Part shown: positions 6,617-13,581 of the stretch, piece after piece
Layout of the letters: every line of letters starts with the position of its first letter
Numbering within the stretch: the first letter of the stretch is position 1
NCBI GenBank assembly: GCA_964485515.1
Contig: CAZALT010000088.1
Coordinates: 1-14,691, forward strand
Length of the DNA stretch: 14,691 nucleotides
Source of the DNA: CAZALT01 sp964485515
GTDB taxonomy: Bacteria; Actinomycetota; Acidimicrobiia; Acidimicrobiales; Acidimicrobilacustridaceae
Reading direction: 5' to 3'
Program-made: the position numbers and the translations under genes
The notes under the pieces: generated by a model
Database searches by the model: none
Told to the model about the DNA's origin: nothing
Seen by the model: the letters and a program-made list of their open reading frames with translations, nothing else

Positions 6617-7588
6617 TCAGATACGGGGCATGACCTCGTCGGTGACCGTGCGCAGGTAGCGCCAGGCGATCTCGGGCGGCAGACCGCCCACGAGGGGCTG
6701 GAGCGGCAGCGGGAAGCCGCCCGCGATCAGGTCGAGGGCCTCGTCGACGGTGACGATGCGGTGCGTGCGGTTCTCGGCGCGGAGCTCGTCGACGGTGGTC
6801 GCCGTCGAGAGGCTGGCCGTGTGCGTGTCGCCCTTGTTCATGGCGGCATACGCCTGCACGTCGTGGAGGAGGTGCGGACCGATCTCGTCCCACGCCGTGT
6901 CGAGGTCGTCGGAGACGAAGATCGTCGTGGCCATGTCGAGGGACGGGACGATGCAGAAGCCCGGCTCGCGGCCGTTGGCGCGGCACTCGTCGTTGTAGAT
7001 GGCCTCGAGGTCGGGGCCGCCGCCCTGGGCGAGGAAGCCGAGGTCGAAGCGAGCGGCGCGCTTCGCGGCGGGTGGGCTGCCACCGCCCCACATCACCATC
7101 GGCCCACCGAGCGTGATCGGCGCGGGCGTGACGTGGATGCGCCGGCCTTCGTGCTCGAACGGCTCACCGGTCTTTGCCTTGAGGAGGAGGGCCAGCTGGT
7201 CCTCGACCAGGCGACCACGGCGCTTGAAGTCGGCACCGTGGTGCTCGAACTCCTCGGGCCGGTAGCCGATCGCCACGATGTACGACACCCGCCCACCGCT
7301 GATGATGTCGAGCACGACCATGTCCTCGGCGAGGCGGATCGGGTCGTAGAGGGGCAGGATCAGCGCCGCGGTCGAGATGGCGAGCGTGGTCGTGCGGGCG
7401 GCCATCGCCGTGGCCATGACGAGAGGAGACGGGAGGTAGCCGTCGGCCATCGTGTGGTGCTCGCACACCACGGCGGCGACCGCGCCTCGATCTTCGGCGA
7501 ACGTCGCCATCTCCAGCGCGGCGGCGTAGAGCTCGGTGGTCGGCGCGCCGAAGTCGGGCGCACGCATGTCGAAGCGCATCAGGAACAT
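6617..7588 (-). CDS. LLM-class (bacterial luciferase-like) flavin/F420 oxidoreductase
   Basis: This is a 323-residue TIM-barrel enzyme of the luciferase-like monooxygenase class. Typical blocks are ELYAAALEMATFAEDRG near the start, CEHHTMADGYLPSPLVM (the substrate/cofactor loop with the conserved EHH), then RTTTLAISTAALILPLYDP, RLAEDMVVLDIISGGR and the GGR-type phosphate-binding region, and later PMVMWGGGSPPAAKRAAR. Members use FMNH2 with oxygen or F420; the sequence does not tell which. I chose the ATG at 7588 because the protein aligns from MFLMRFDMRAPDF onward and the in-frame sequence upstream to 7717 is not family-like; the ribosome site is weak (GAGA, six bases upstream). It is divergent from a second LLM gene and upstream of cysD on the same strand. 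Confidence 0.9.
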   Translation of the reverse strand: MFLMRFDMRAPDFGAPTTELYAAALEMATFAEDRGAVAAVVCEHHTMADGYLPSPLVMATAMAARTTTLAISTAALILPLYDPIRLAEDMVVLDIISGGRVSYIVAIGYRPEEFEHHGADFKRRGRLVEDQLALLLKAKTGEPFEHEGRRIHVTPAPITLGGPMVMWGGGSPPAAKRAARFDLGFLAQGGGPDLEAIYNDECRANGREPGFCIVPSLDMATTIFVSDDLDTAWDEIGPHLLHDVQAYAAMNKGDTHTASLSTATTVDELRAENRTHRIVTVDEALDLIAGGFPLPLQPLVGGLPPEIAWRYLRTVTDEVMPRI

Positions 7589-7646
7589 CGCGAGTCTCAG
7601 GTCTGTCGGGCTGCACCCGACGGGCGGTGCGAGCGGCGGAACTTTC

Positions 7647-7676
7647 AATGTATTGGGTGACGCCCGGCACTGTCGC
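7647..7676 (-). promoter_or_regulatory. Possible promoter of the minus-strand LLM gene
   Basis: On the minus strand TACATT (7652-7647, TANNNT) is preceded 18 bases upstream by GCGACA (7676-7671, four of six to TTGACA). The leader would be about 50 bases and would include a small hairpin with 6-bp arms (GTCGGG 7605-7610 and CCCGAC 7616-7621). Confidence 0.3.
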
Positions 7677-7702
7677 ATGGCCCTCCGAGCCTGCACGCCG
7701 CC

Positions 7703-7708
7703 TACAGT
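7703..7708 (+). promoter_or_regulatory. -10 box of a likely leaderless transcript
   Basis: TACAGT fits TANNNT and ends seven bases before the ATG at 7716, so transcription would begin at or next to the start codon. The bases in between (CCCCGCC) hold no ribosome site. No clear -35 is visible, which is usual for leaderless actinobacterial promoters. Confidence 0.45.
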
Positions 7709-7715
7709 CCCCGCC

Positions 7716-8555
7716 ATGCGCTACGGCATCTCGCTGATGATGATGAACCCGACGGCGTGGCCTGACGCGTCGGTCGCCGCCGACGAGCTGGGGTACGACT
7801 CGGTGTGGATCCCCGAGCACCTCGTCCTGCCGGTCGACATGGGTGGTAGCCCGCACGATGGCGATGAGCATCCGCCGATCCCCGCCGACATGCCGGTCTT
7901 CGACGCGCTCCAGTGCCTCGCGTTCCTGGCGGCGCGGACCGAGCGCATCCGGCTCGGCACGCACGTCTACAACATCGGGCTCCGCCATCCCTTCGTGGTG
8001 GCGCGGGCCGCCGCCACCCTCGACATCCTCTCCGAGGGCCGGTTGAACTTCGGCATCGGCGTCAGCTGGCTGGAGGCAGAGTGGCGTGCCGTCGGCCTCG
8101 ACTTCTCCACCCGAGGTGCCCGGGCCGACGAGACCATCGAGATCTGCCAGCGCCTCTGGACCAACGAGGTGGTCGAGCACCACGGGCGGTTCTTCGACTT
8201 CGACGAGGTCATGTTCGAGCCGAAGCCGCCCACGCCAGGTGGGCCCCGGCTGATCATCGGCGGGGACGGCAGGGCCGCGCTGCGACGAGCCGCCACCGTC
8301 GGCGACGGGTGGATCCCGATGAACCACACCGTCGACCAGCTGCCCGCGTCGATCGACCGCATCGCCGAGCGCCGCGCCGCGGCGGGTCGCGAGGGTCGGA
8401 CCGAGGTCATCGTGTCGACCATGGACGTCCGCACGCCGGAGGACGCGGCCCCCTACGAGCAGGCCGGCGTCGACGTGCTGCTGGTCAAGCCGTGGAACCG
8501 CACGTCTGATGCACTCGAGTCGCTGGCCTCGTTCGCCGAGCGCTTCGGCCTGTGA
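7716..8555 (+). CDS. LLM-class F420-dependent oxidoreductase (TIGR03619-like)
   Basis: This 279-residue luciferase-like TIM-barrel protein resembles the F420-dependent subgroup around mycobacterial Rv2161c (TIGR03619). Evidence is the N-terminal MRYGISLMMMNP, ADELGYDSVWIPEHLVLP, the acidic/His-rich substrate loop after it, TERIRLGTHVYNIGLRHP, ATLDILSEGRLNFGIGVSWL, and GGPRLIIGGDGRAALRRAA near the phosphate-binding region. It lacks the insertions of larger family members. The start at 7716 has no ribosome site but sits seven bases after a -10 box. The frame is open upstream to 7536, but that stretch overlaps the divergent LLM gene and is not family-like. The substrate is unknown. The two LLM proteins differ in sequence, so they are not a recent duplication. 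Confidence 0.92.
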   Translation: MRYGISLMMMNPTAWPDASVAADELGYDSVWIPEHLVLPVDMGGSPHDGDEHPPIPADMPVFDALQCLAFLAARTERIRLGTHVYNIGLRHPFVVARAAATLDILSEGRLNFGIGVSWLEAEWRAVGLDFSTRGARADETIEICQRLWTNEVVEHHGRFFDFDEVMFEPKPPTPGGPRLIIGGDGRAALRRAATVGDGWIPMNHTVDQLPASIDRIAERRAAAGREGRTEVIVSTMDVRTPEDAAPYEQAGVDVLLVKPWNRTSDALESLASFAERFGL

Positions 8556-8586
8556 ACCCGACAGGCACTGCGGTCACGACCAGGTT

Positions 8587-8605
8587 CGGGTCGCCGGGGG
8601 ACCCG
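8587..8605 (+). terminator. Possible weak hairpin terminator after the LLM gene
   Basis: CGGGTC (8587-8592) and GACCCG (8600-8605) pair across a seven-base loop, 31 bases after the LLM stop. No T-run follows. The rest of the 171-base gap (8556-8726) holds a second short repeat (CGACGG/CCGTCG, 8649-8662). It shows no convincing promoter and no coding signal on either strand. Confidence 0.3.
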
Positions 8606-8726
8606 CCACGGGAGCACGCGGTCGACGCGGTCGCTCGCTGATCCGGAGCGACGGCTCCGTCGTCGGGCTGGCGCCGCACCGTCGGACCGGTGAAAGTGCG
8701 GGTCGCGGCTCGACACTGGAGGAACC

Positions 8727-9500
8727 ATGGATCTCGGACTCGTTGGAAAGCGGGCGCTGGTCACCGGCGCTGGTCAGGGAGTCGGGGCAGGCATCGCCCG
8801 GACCCTCGCGGCCGAAGGCGTCGAGGTCTTCGTCAACGACTTCTACGGCGAACGCGCCGAGGAGGTCGTGGCCGAGATCACCGATGCTGGTGGTGTGGCT
8901 CGGTCGGTTCCGTTCGATGTGACCGACCTCACCGGGGTCAAGGCCGCCGTCGACGAGGCCGGTGGCGTCGACATCCTCGTGAACAACGCCGGCAACGCTG
9001 GTGTCGCCGGGTTCGGGAAGCTGTCGCCGTTCGTGGAGACCGACCCGGCCGACTGGGCTCCCTACTTCGCGGTGAACCTGTACGGCGTCATGAACTGCGT
9101 GCACGCCGCGCTCCCGGCGATGATCGACGCCAGGTGGGGTCGGGTCATCACGATGGTCTCCGATGCGGGGCGCATCGGTGAGGCGTACATGGCCCCCTAC
9201 GCGGCGGCCAAGAGCGGTGCTGCTGGCTTCAGCCGGTCGATCGCTCGCGAGGTCGCCCGCCACGGTGTCCTGGTCAACAACGTGGCGCTCGGCACGATGC
9301 GCACCCCGCTCACTTCAGCCGTCTACGACGATCCCGCCCACGCCGAGCAGAAGAAGTCGATCCTGGCGCCGTATCTCGTGCGCCGGCCCGGCGAACCGGA
9401 GGATGCTGCCTTGGTCGTCGCCATGCTGGCCAGCCCGAACGCGTCGTGGGTGACGGGCCAGACCATCCCGGTCAACGGCGGCTACTCCTTCGCACTATGA
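8727..9500 (+). CDS. SDR-family oxidoreductase (classical, probably NAD-dependent)
   Basis: This is a 257-residue classical short-chain dehydrogenase/reductase. The cofactor motif TGAGQGVG is at 13-20 and NNAG at 86-89. The catalytic set is Asn117, Ser145, Tyr158 and Lys162 (YAAAK), all present. Asp38 after the second beta strand favours NAD(H). The C-terminal GQTIPVNGGYSFAL is typical of the family. The ATG at 8727 is preceded by GGAGG with a four-base spacer, a strong ribosome site. It would interconvert an alcohol and a ketone on an unknown substrate. Its stop overlaps the start of the phosphotransferase gene (ATGA), so the two are translationally coupled and probably act on one substrate (inference). 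Confidence 0.95.
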   Translation: MDLGLVGKRALVTGAGQGVGAGIARTLAAEGVEVFVNDFYGERAEEVVAEITDAGGVARSVPFDVTDLTGVKAAVDEAGGVDILVNNAGNAGVAGFGKLSPFVETDPADWAPYFAVNLYGVMNCVHAALPAMIDARWGRVITMVSDAGRIGEAYMAPYAAAKSGAAGFSRSIAREVARHGVLVNNVALGTMRTPLTSAVYDDPAHAEQKKSILAPYLVRRPGEPEDAALVVAMLASPNASWVTGQTIPVNGGYSFAL

Positions 9501-10546
9501 CCGCGCTCGTCCCGATCCCCGCCGCGTGGAGCGACCTGACGCCCGCGTGGGTGTCGGCGGCCATCGACGCCGACGTCCGCGCGGTCGACGTCTTGTTCGC
9601 CGATGACGGCACCAACCGTCGTGCCCGGCTCGGCCTGTCCTATGCCTCGGGCTCAGGTCCTGCCGTGGTCTTCGCCAAGGCCGAAGGCGAGCACCGGGAG
9701 GTCCATGCGCGCAACGGCAACCTCTTCAACGAAGCCGACCTGTTCGCGTCGGGCGTGGACTTACCGCTCGACCATCCCGCGTCCTACGGCGTCGTCATCG
9801 ACCGGCCGGGCCTCGACTACCTGCTCCTGATGGAAGACATCACCGAGCGGGGCGGCGACCCTCGCGACGCCACGCGCCCGATGACGGCGACGCAGGTGGC
9901 CGCGGGGCTGCTCGGCCTCGCCCGGCTGCACAGGTCGCAGTGGGGGCTCACCGCCGAGACCGAACCGAGGCTCGCCTGGGTGCAGACATGGGAGGCGACC
10001 GAGGGATGGCAGGTCGGACTCCGGCGCATGGCGCCCATCGGTCTGCAGCGAGGCAGGCCATCGCTTCCTCCCGAGGTCCGTGCGTGGTCGGGCGATGACG
10101 TCGTCGACCTGTGGGTCACCTTCGTCGACACGCTCGACGCGGGGCCGCTCACCCTCCTGCACGGAGACGCCCACATCGGCAACGCCTACGTGCTGCCCGA
10201 CGACACCGTCGGCTTCCTCGACTGGCAGGTCGTGCGTCGGGGCAACTGGTCCCAGGACGTCGGCTACTTCCTCCAAGGGGCACTCACGACCGCGGACTGC
10301 CGCGAGCACGAACGGGCGCTGGTGGTGACCTACGCCGAGTCGCTCGGCCGGGTGAGCGAGGACGAGGCGTGGCTCCGCTATCGCGCCTCCGCGGTCTACG
10401 GGCTCGCCATCTGGCTCTCGACGCTCGGCACCGACGGCTACCAGACCCGAGAGGTCTCGCTGGCGCTCGCCGAGCGCTACGCCGCCGCCGTCGTCGACCT
10501 CGACGCCGCGGGTGCCCTCGAGGAGTTGTCCTCCCGGGCGGCCTGA
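9497..10546 (+). CDS. Phosphotransferase-family small-molecule kinase (APH / ecdysteroid-kinase-like)
   Basis: This is a 349-residue kinase-fold enzyme. The N-lobe has a candidate ATP lysine, Lys61 in VVFAK, and Glu79 in FNEADLF as its likely partner. LLMED (110-114) is hinge-like. The catalytic loop LHGDAHIGNAYV carries Asp224 and Asn229, and the metal-binding motif is FLDWQ with Asp242. The DWQ form, the EDI.ERGG..D segment and the LLGLARLH helix resemble the EcKL/CHK-like branch more than drug-resistance aminoglycoside kinases. It probably phosphorylates a hydroxyl group on a small hydrophobic compound, but the substrate is unknown. Translation is coupled to the SDR by the ATGA overlap. 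The gene ends ten bases before the convergent P450. Confidence 0.87.
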   Translation: MTALVPIPAAWSDLTPAWVSAAIDADVRAVDVLFADDGTNRRARLGLSYASGSGPAVVFAKAEGEHREVHARNGNLFNEADLFASGVDLPLDHPASYGVVIDRPGLDYLLLMEDITERGGDPRDATRPMTATQVAAGLLGLARLHRSQWGLTAETEPRLAWVQTWEATEGWQVGLRRMAPIGLQRGRPSLPPEVRAWSGDDVVDLWVTFVDTLDAGPLTLLHGDAHIGNAYVLPDDTVGFLDWQVVRRGNWSQDVGYFLQGALTTADCREHERALVVTYAESLGRVSEDEAWLRYRASAVYGLAIWLSTLGTDGYQTREVSLALAERYAAAVVDLDAAGALEELSSRAA

Positions 10547-10556
10547 CCCAGGATCG

Positions 10557-11756
10557 TCACGGGAACGTGATCGGCATGTGCTCCCACCCTCGGACGGTGG
10601 AGGTGGGGAACAGCGACATGCCGTCGTAGTCGACGTCCCACTCGGGCCAGCGGTTGAGCATCTCGTCGAGGGCGACCCGCCCTTCGAGGCGGGCGAGGCT
10701 GGCCCCGAGGCAGAAGTGCAGGCCGTACCCGAAGGTGAGGTGCGTCGTGTCGGTGCGGGTGATGTCGAACACGCCGGGGTTGTCGTAGTGGCGGGGGTCG
10801 CGGTTGGCGGACGCCATCGACAGCAACATGGCGCTGCCGGCGGGGACGGTGGTGCCGTAGTACTCGATGTCCTGGGTGACGTAGCGGGCGATGGCGTGGC
10901 CGGTCGGTTCGAAGCGAAGCGTCTCGTCGATGACCTTGTTGAGCAGCGACCGGTCCTGGTGGACCATGCGCCGCTGGTCGGGGTGCTCGGCGAGCACCTT
11001 GGCTAGCCAGCCGATGAGCCGACCGGTGGTCTCGTTGCCGGCCCCGGCGAGCACCGCCGTGTAGGTGGACACCTCTTGGCGGGTGAGCTTGCGGGTGGTG
11101 CCGGTCTCGTCTTCGAACTCGGCGTTGAGGAGCTGGGTCATGAGGTCGTCGGAGGGGTGCTCGGCGCGCCAGTCGATGTACTCCTCGAACATGGCACCGC
11201 TGGCGATCTCGTCTTCCTTGACGTCCATCGGCTTGCCCGGCTCGGTGCGCAGGTTGTTGTCGGTCTTGTTGCGCACCGCGACCTGGTCCTGCTCGGGGAT
11301 GCCGAGCAGCATGCTGATGACCTTCATCGGCAGCATCTTGGCCAACTCGTCGATGATGTCGAACCCGCTGGCACCCACCAGCGGGTCGAGGCAACCGATG
11401 CAGTACGCGCGGACCTGGTCTTCGAGCTCGGCCATGCGCCGCGGGGTGAACACCCGCGACATGAGGCCACGGTGGGCGGTGTGGGTGGGTGGGTCCTCGA
11501 ACATGATGACCCCGCCGGGGAGCTCGAAGTCGGCCCGGATGATGTCGAGGATGTCCGAACGGCTGCTCGTGAAGACCTTCCAATTGACCAGCGCCTCCTG
11601 GATGTCGGCGTGCCGGGTCAACATCCAGAAGTCGTACTTGTCGTTGTGGTAGATCGGCGACTCGTCCCGGAGCCGCTCGTAGAGGGGGTACGGGTCGGCA
11701 TTGATCTCGACGTCGTAGGGGTCGAAGTAGATGGCGGTCGTGTCCACGGCGGTCAT
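10557..11756 (-). CDS. Cytochrome P450 (complete, soluble bacterial type)
   Basis: This is a 399-residue soluble P450 monooxygenase. It starts FDPYDVEINADPYPLYERLRDE in the usual way. The I-helix motif is AGAGNETT (237-244), the K-helix ExxR is ETLR (278-281), and the haem loop is FGYGLHFCLG with Cys349 as the iron ligand. MFEDPPTHTAHRGLMSRVF is the C-helix region. All catalytic elements are present and the length is normal. The ATG at 11756 has GGAG seven bases upstream; an in-frame ATG at 11771 would overlap that site. Electron partners (ferredoxin, reductase) are not in the window. It is divergent from a TetR gene across a palindromic promoter-operator and convergent with the SDR-kinase pair. 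The substrate is unknown. Confidence 0.96.
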   Translation of the reverse strand: MTAVDTTAIYFDPYDVEINADPYPLYERLRDESPIYHNDKYDFWMLTRHADIQEALVNWKVFTSSRSDILDIIRADFELPGGVIMFEDPPTHTAHRGLMSRVFTPRRMAELEDQVRAYCIGCLDPLVGASGFDIIDELAKMLPMKVISMLLGIPEQDQVAVRNKTDNNLRTEPGKPMDVKEDEIASGAMFEEYIDWRAEHPSDDLMTQLLNAEFEDETGTTRKLTRQEVSTYTAVLAGAGNETTGRLIGWLAKVLAEHPDQRRMVHQDRSLLNKVIDETLRFEPTGHAIARYVTQDIEYYGTTVPAGSAMLLSMASANRDPRHYDNPGVFDITRTDTTHLTFGYGLHFCLGASLARLEGRVALDEMLNRWPEWDVDYDGMSLFPTSTVRGWEHMPITFP

Positions 11757-11787
11757 CGGCGGTCTCCTCATCAGGTCCGTGTCGATG

Positions 11788-11815
11788 TTGTACCGAGTTT
11801 TAACGCTCGTTACAA
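11788..11815. promoter_or_regulatory. Palindromic divergent promoter-operator between P450 and TetR
   Basis: TTGTACCGAG (11788-11797) and CTCGTTACAA (11806-11815) are inverted arms matching at nine of ten positions, with an 8-base AT-rich centre TTTTAACG. Read on the plus strand the arms give TTGTAC - 17 bases - TACAAG. On the minus strand they give TTGTAA - 17 bases - TACAAC. The arms therefore double as -35 and -10 boxes for both genes. The minus-strand start would lie about 25 bases before the P450 ATG. This is the expected place for the adjacent TetR to repress both genes. Confidence 0.6.
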
Positions 11816-11857
11816 GTTCCTCTTCCCCTCGAGCGATGCCATGGGCGAAACTCGGGC

Positions 11858-12460
11858 ATGGCTGTTGAGCGTCGACCCCGCGCCGCGACCGAGGCGAAGC
11901 GCCTGCGGATCCTCGACGCCGCCGAGGAGCTCATCCTCGAGAACGGCTACGCCGCGGTCAGCTCGCGCCGCGTCGCGGCGCGGGTCGGCATCCAGGCGCC
12001 GCACCTGCACTACTACTTCGCCACCATCGACGACCTCTTCGTCGCCGTGATGCAGCGCCGCGCAACCCAGAACGCCGAGCGGATGGCGGCCGTGCTCGAC
12101 TCCGCAGAACCCCTGCGGTCGTGGTGGGAGCTGGCGTCCGATCAGCGCGGCACGGCGTTGTTCGTCGAGCTGCTCGCCGCGGCCAACCACCGGCTGGCGC
12201 TCAAGGCGGAGATCGCCGTCATGGCCAAGGAGATCCGCGCCCTGCAGATCGAGCGCCTCTCGACGTTGCTCGGCGAGTACGGCCTCGACGCCGACGTGTT
12301 CACCCCCGTGCTGGTGGCCGCCGCGATGCAGGGTCTCGCCTTTGCGGTCGTCACCGATCAAGCCGCGGGGTACGACACCCACCCCGACGAGGCGGCGGCG
12401 GCGATGGTTCGGCTGTTGGACGATCTCGAAGCGGGCCGCGCCGGCCGCCGGCGTTCCTGA
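11858..12460 (+). CDS. TetR/AcrR-family transcriptional regulator (divergent to P450)
   Basis: This is a 200-residue TetR-type protein. The N-terminal DNA-binding domain (about 12-60) reads LRILDAAEELILENGYAAVS, RRVAARVGIQAPHLHYYFATIDDLF; the HYYF.. block after the recognition helix is the family signature. The C-terminal helical domain is about 140 residues, with a basic tail GRAGRRRS. The ATG at 11858 lacks an obvious ribosome site, but the protein aligns from here and the promoter lies about 40 bases upstream. Its position opposite the P450, over a shared palindrome, predicts that it represses itself and the P450 and is released by the P450 substrate or a related compound (inference). The TGA stop runs into a 16-bp tandem repeat. 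Confidence 0.92.
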   Translation: MAVERRPRAATEAKRLRILDAAEELILENGYAAVSSRRVAARVGIQAPHLHYYFATIDDLFVAVMQRRATQNAERMAAVLDSAEPLRSWWELASDQRGTALFVELLAAANHRLALKAEIAVMAKEIRALQIERLSTLLGEYGLDADVFTPVLVAAAMQGLAFAVVTDQAAGYDTHPDEAAAAMVRLLDDLEAGRAGRRRS

Positions 12461-12496
12461 TCGGCTGTCTGGCGGATCGGCTGTCTGGCGGATCGG
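12459..12496. repeat. 16-bp tandem repeat, 2.4 copies
   Basis: GATCGGCTGTCTGGCG occurs perfectly twice (12459-12474, 12475-12490), followed by a partial third unit GATCGG. The first unit begins inside the TetR stop codon. This looks like replication slippage. The 181-base gap to the next gene (12461-12641) otherwise holds a possible small minus-strand reading frame and a possible -10 box TACCGT (12610-12615) for the PPOX gene. Confidence 0.85.
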
Positions 12497-12641
12497 ACCC
12501 GCCGGTCGGGCCGGCGCAGTCGGCGATCTTCCCGAGCGGCTCGCCCACGATCCACCGCGTGACGTCTTCGCCGGCCATCTTCGGGTCAGCTCCTTTCGCA
12601 CCACCGCGGTACCGTCCGTCCTGGTCCGCCCCAGAGGAGCG

Positions 12642-13151
12642 ATGCGCGTGAAGGAACAACGACGGGGCGGCAAGATCGCCATGAACATTGATGAGCGCGA
12701 CGCGTTCCTCGCCGAGGAGCGCACCTGTCGGGTCGCGTCGGTCGGCGCTGACGGCGCGCCGCACGTGACCCCGCTCTGGTTCGTGTGGGACGGCGCCGCG
12801 CTGTGGCTGACCTCGATCGTGCGCAGCCAGCGGTGGACCGACGTGCAGCGCGACAGCCGGGTCAGCATCGTGGTCGACGCCGGGATCGACTTCATGGAGC
12901 TGCGCGGCGTGGAGATCAGCGGCACGGCCCGATCCGTGGGAGAAGTGCCGCGGACCGGCGAGCCTGTTCCTGAGCTCGATGTGCCCGAGCAGCTCTACGC
13001 CGACAAGTACGCGGGCGGCACGATCTTCCACGACGGCCGCCACGCCTGGCTGCGCGTCGAGCCCGACAAGGTCGTCAGCTGGGACTTCCGCAAGATGGCC
13101 GGCCTCGACGGCGACCGGGCGGGTGTCTCGGGCGCGATCAGAGATCGATGA
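12642..13151 (+). CDS. PPOX-class split-barrel flavin/F420 enzyme (FDOR-B-like)
   Basis: This is a 169-residue member of the pyridoxamine 5'-phosphate oxidase-like fold. The core begins RVASVGADGAPHVTPLWFVW (30-49), the classic first hairpin of the family. DSRVSIVVDAG and GVEISGTAR (89-97) follow, then a C-terminal WLRVEPDKVVSWDFRKM. In actinobacteria such proteins bind FMN or F420 and reduce varied small molecules; true PdxH is longer and has different substrate residues, so vitamin B6 synthesis is unlikely. GAGGAG sits two bases before the ATG at 12642, which is close. The ATG at 12681 (MNIDERDAFLAEE) is an alternative with no ribosome site. The last 14 bases overlap the convergent SnoaL-like gene. 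Confidence 0.88.
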   Translation: MRVKEQRRGGKIAMNIDERDAFLAEERTCRVASVGADGAPHVTPLWFVWDGAALWLTSIVRSQRWTDVQRDSRVSIVVDAGIDFMELRGVEISGTARSVGEVPRTGEPVPELDVPEQLYADKYAGGTIFHDGRHAWLRVEPDKVVSWDFRKMAGLDGDRAGVSGAIRDR

Positions 13152-13575
13152 GCAGGTGCTTGCTCAGGTCACCGGTGAGGTCGACGAAGATCGCTCGGGT
13201 GTCGAAGCGCCACCGATCGTCGACGAGGTGGAACGTGTCTTCGTAGCGCCCCGCGATGATGGCCTGGAGCGGCAGCTCGTCGGTCTGCTGGAACACGGTG
13301 TAGCGCGAGCGTGCCGTGGCCGTGGTGGCGCCATCGTCGACCTCAACCGCGACGTTCGTCGTGACGTGGTGGGTCTTGGGTGTGCCGTCGTCGTACAGCC
13401 GCGTGGTGACCTCGTAGAGCTTGCGCACCTCGTCGAGTCCTTCGATCACGATTCCGGGTGCTGCCTTGATCCGGCCGTGCTCGAAGAGCTGCGCGACGCC
13501 GACGAGGTCGCCGGCATCGATGCGATCGGCGTAGGCGTAGACGAGGTTCTCGATCTCCCGGGCGCTGTCGAGCAT
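13138..13575 (-). CDS. SnoaL-like / NTF2-fold family protein
   Basis: This is a 145-residue single-domain protein of the NTF2-like (SnoaL_4-type) fold. The first helix reads IENLVYAYADRIDAGDLVGVAQLF, with the family's Tyr and Asp (Y15, D20). Later blocks are GLDEVRKLYEVT, the paired histidines H69-H70 in THHVTTNV, and a final strand WRFDTRAIFVDLTGDLS. Relatives act as cyclases, isomerases, dehydratases or hydroxylase-like subunits on steroids and polyketides; many have no known role. The ATG at 13575 has no ribosome site, but a -10-like box lies six bases upstream. It lies 22 bases downstream of an SDR on the same strand, and the two may act on one compound. Confidence 0.88.
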   Translation of the reverse strand: MLDSAREIENLVYAYADRIDAGDLVGVAQLFEHGRIKAAPGIVIEGLDEVRKLYEVTTRLYDDGTPKTHHVTTNVAVEVDDGATTATARSRYTVFQQTDELPLQAIIAGRYEDTFHLVDDRWRFDTRAIFVDLTGDLSKHLLIDL

Positions 13576-13581
13576 GGCCGC

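Noticed and set aside
6617..8555. Two LLM genes as a recent duplication
   Set aside because: The proteins differ in length (323 and 279 residues) and in all the motifs compared, so they are separate branches of the superfamily.
9497..10546. Aminoglycoside resistance gene
   Set aside because: The kinase motifs are shared by many small-molecule kinases. The DWQ motif, the coupling to an SDR and the P450 context argue for a metabolic substrate.
12459..12496. CRISPR array or integration site
   Set aside because: The repeat is 16 bp with no spacers, only two full units, and no cas, integrase or tRNA gene nearby.
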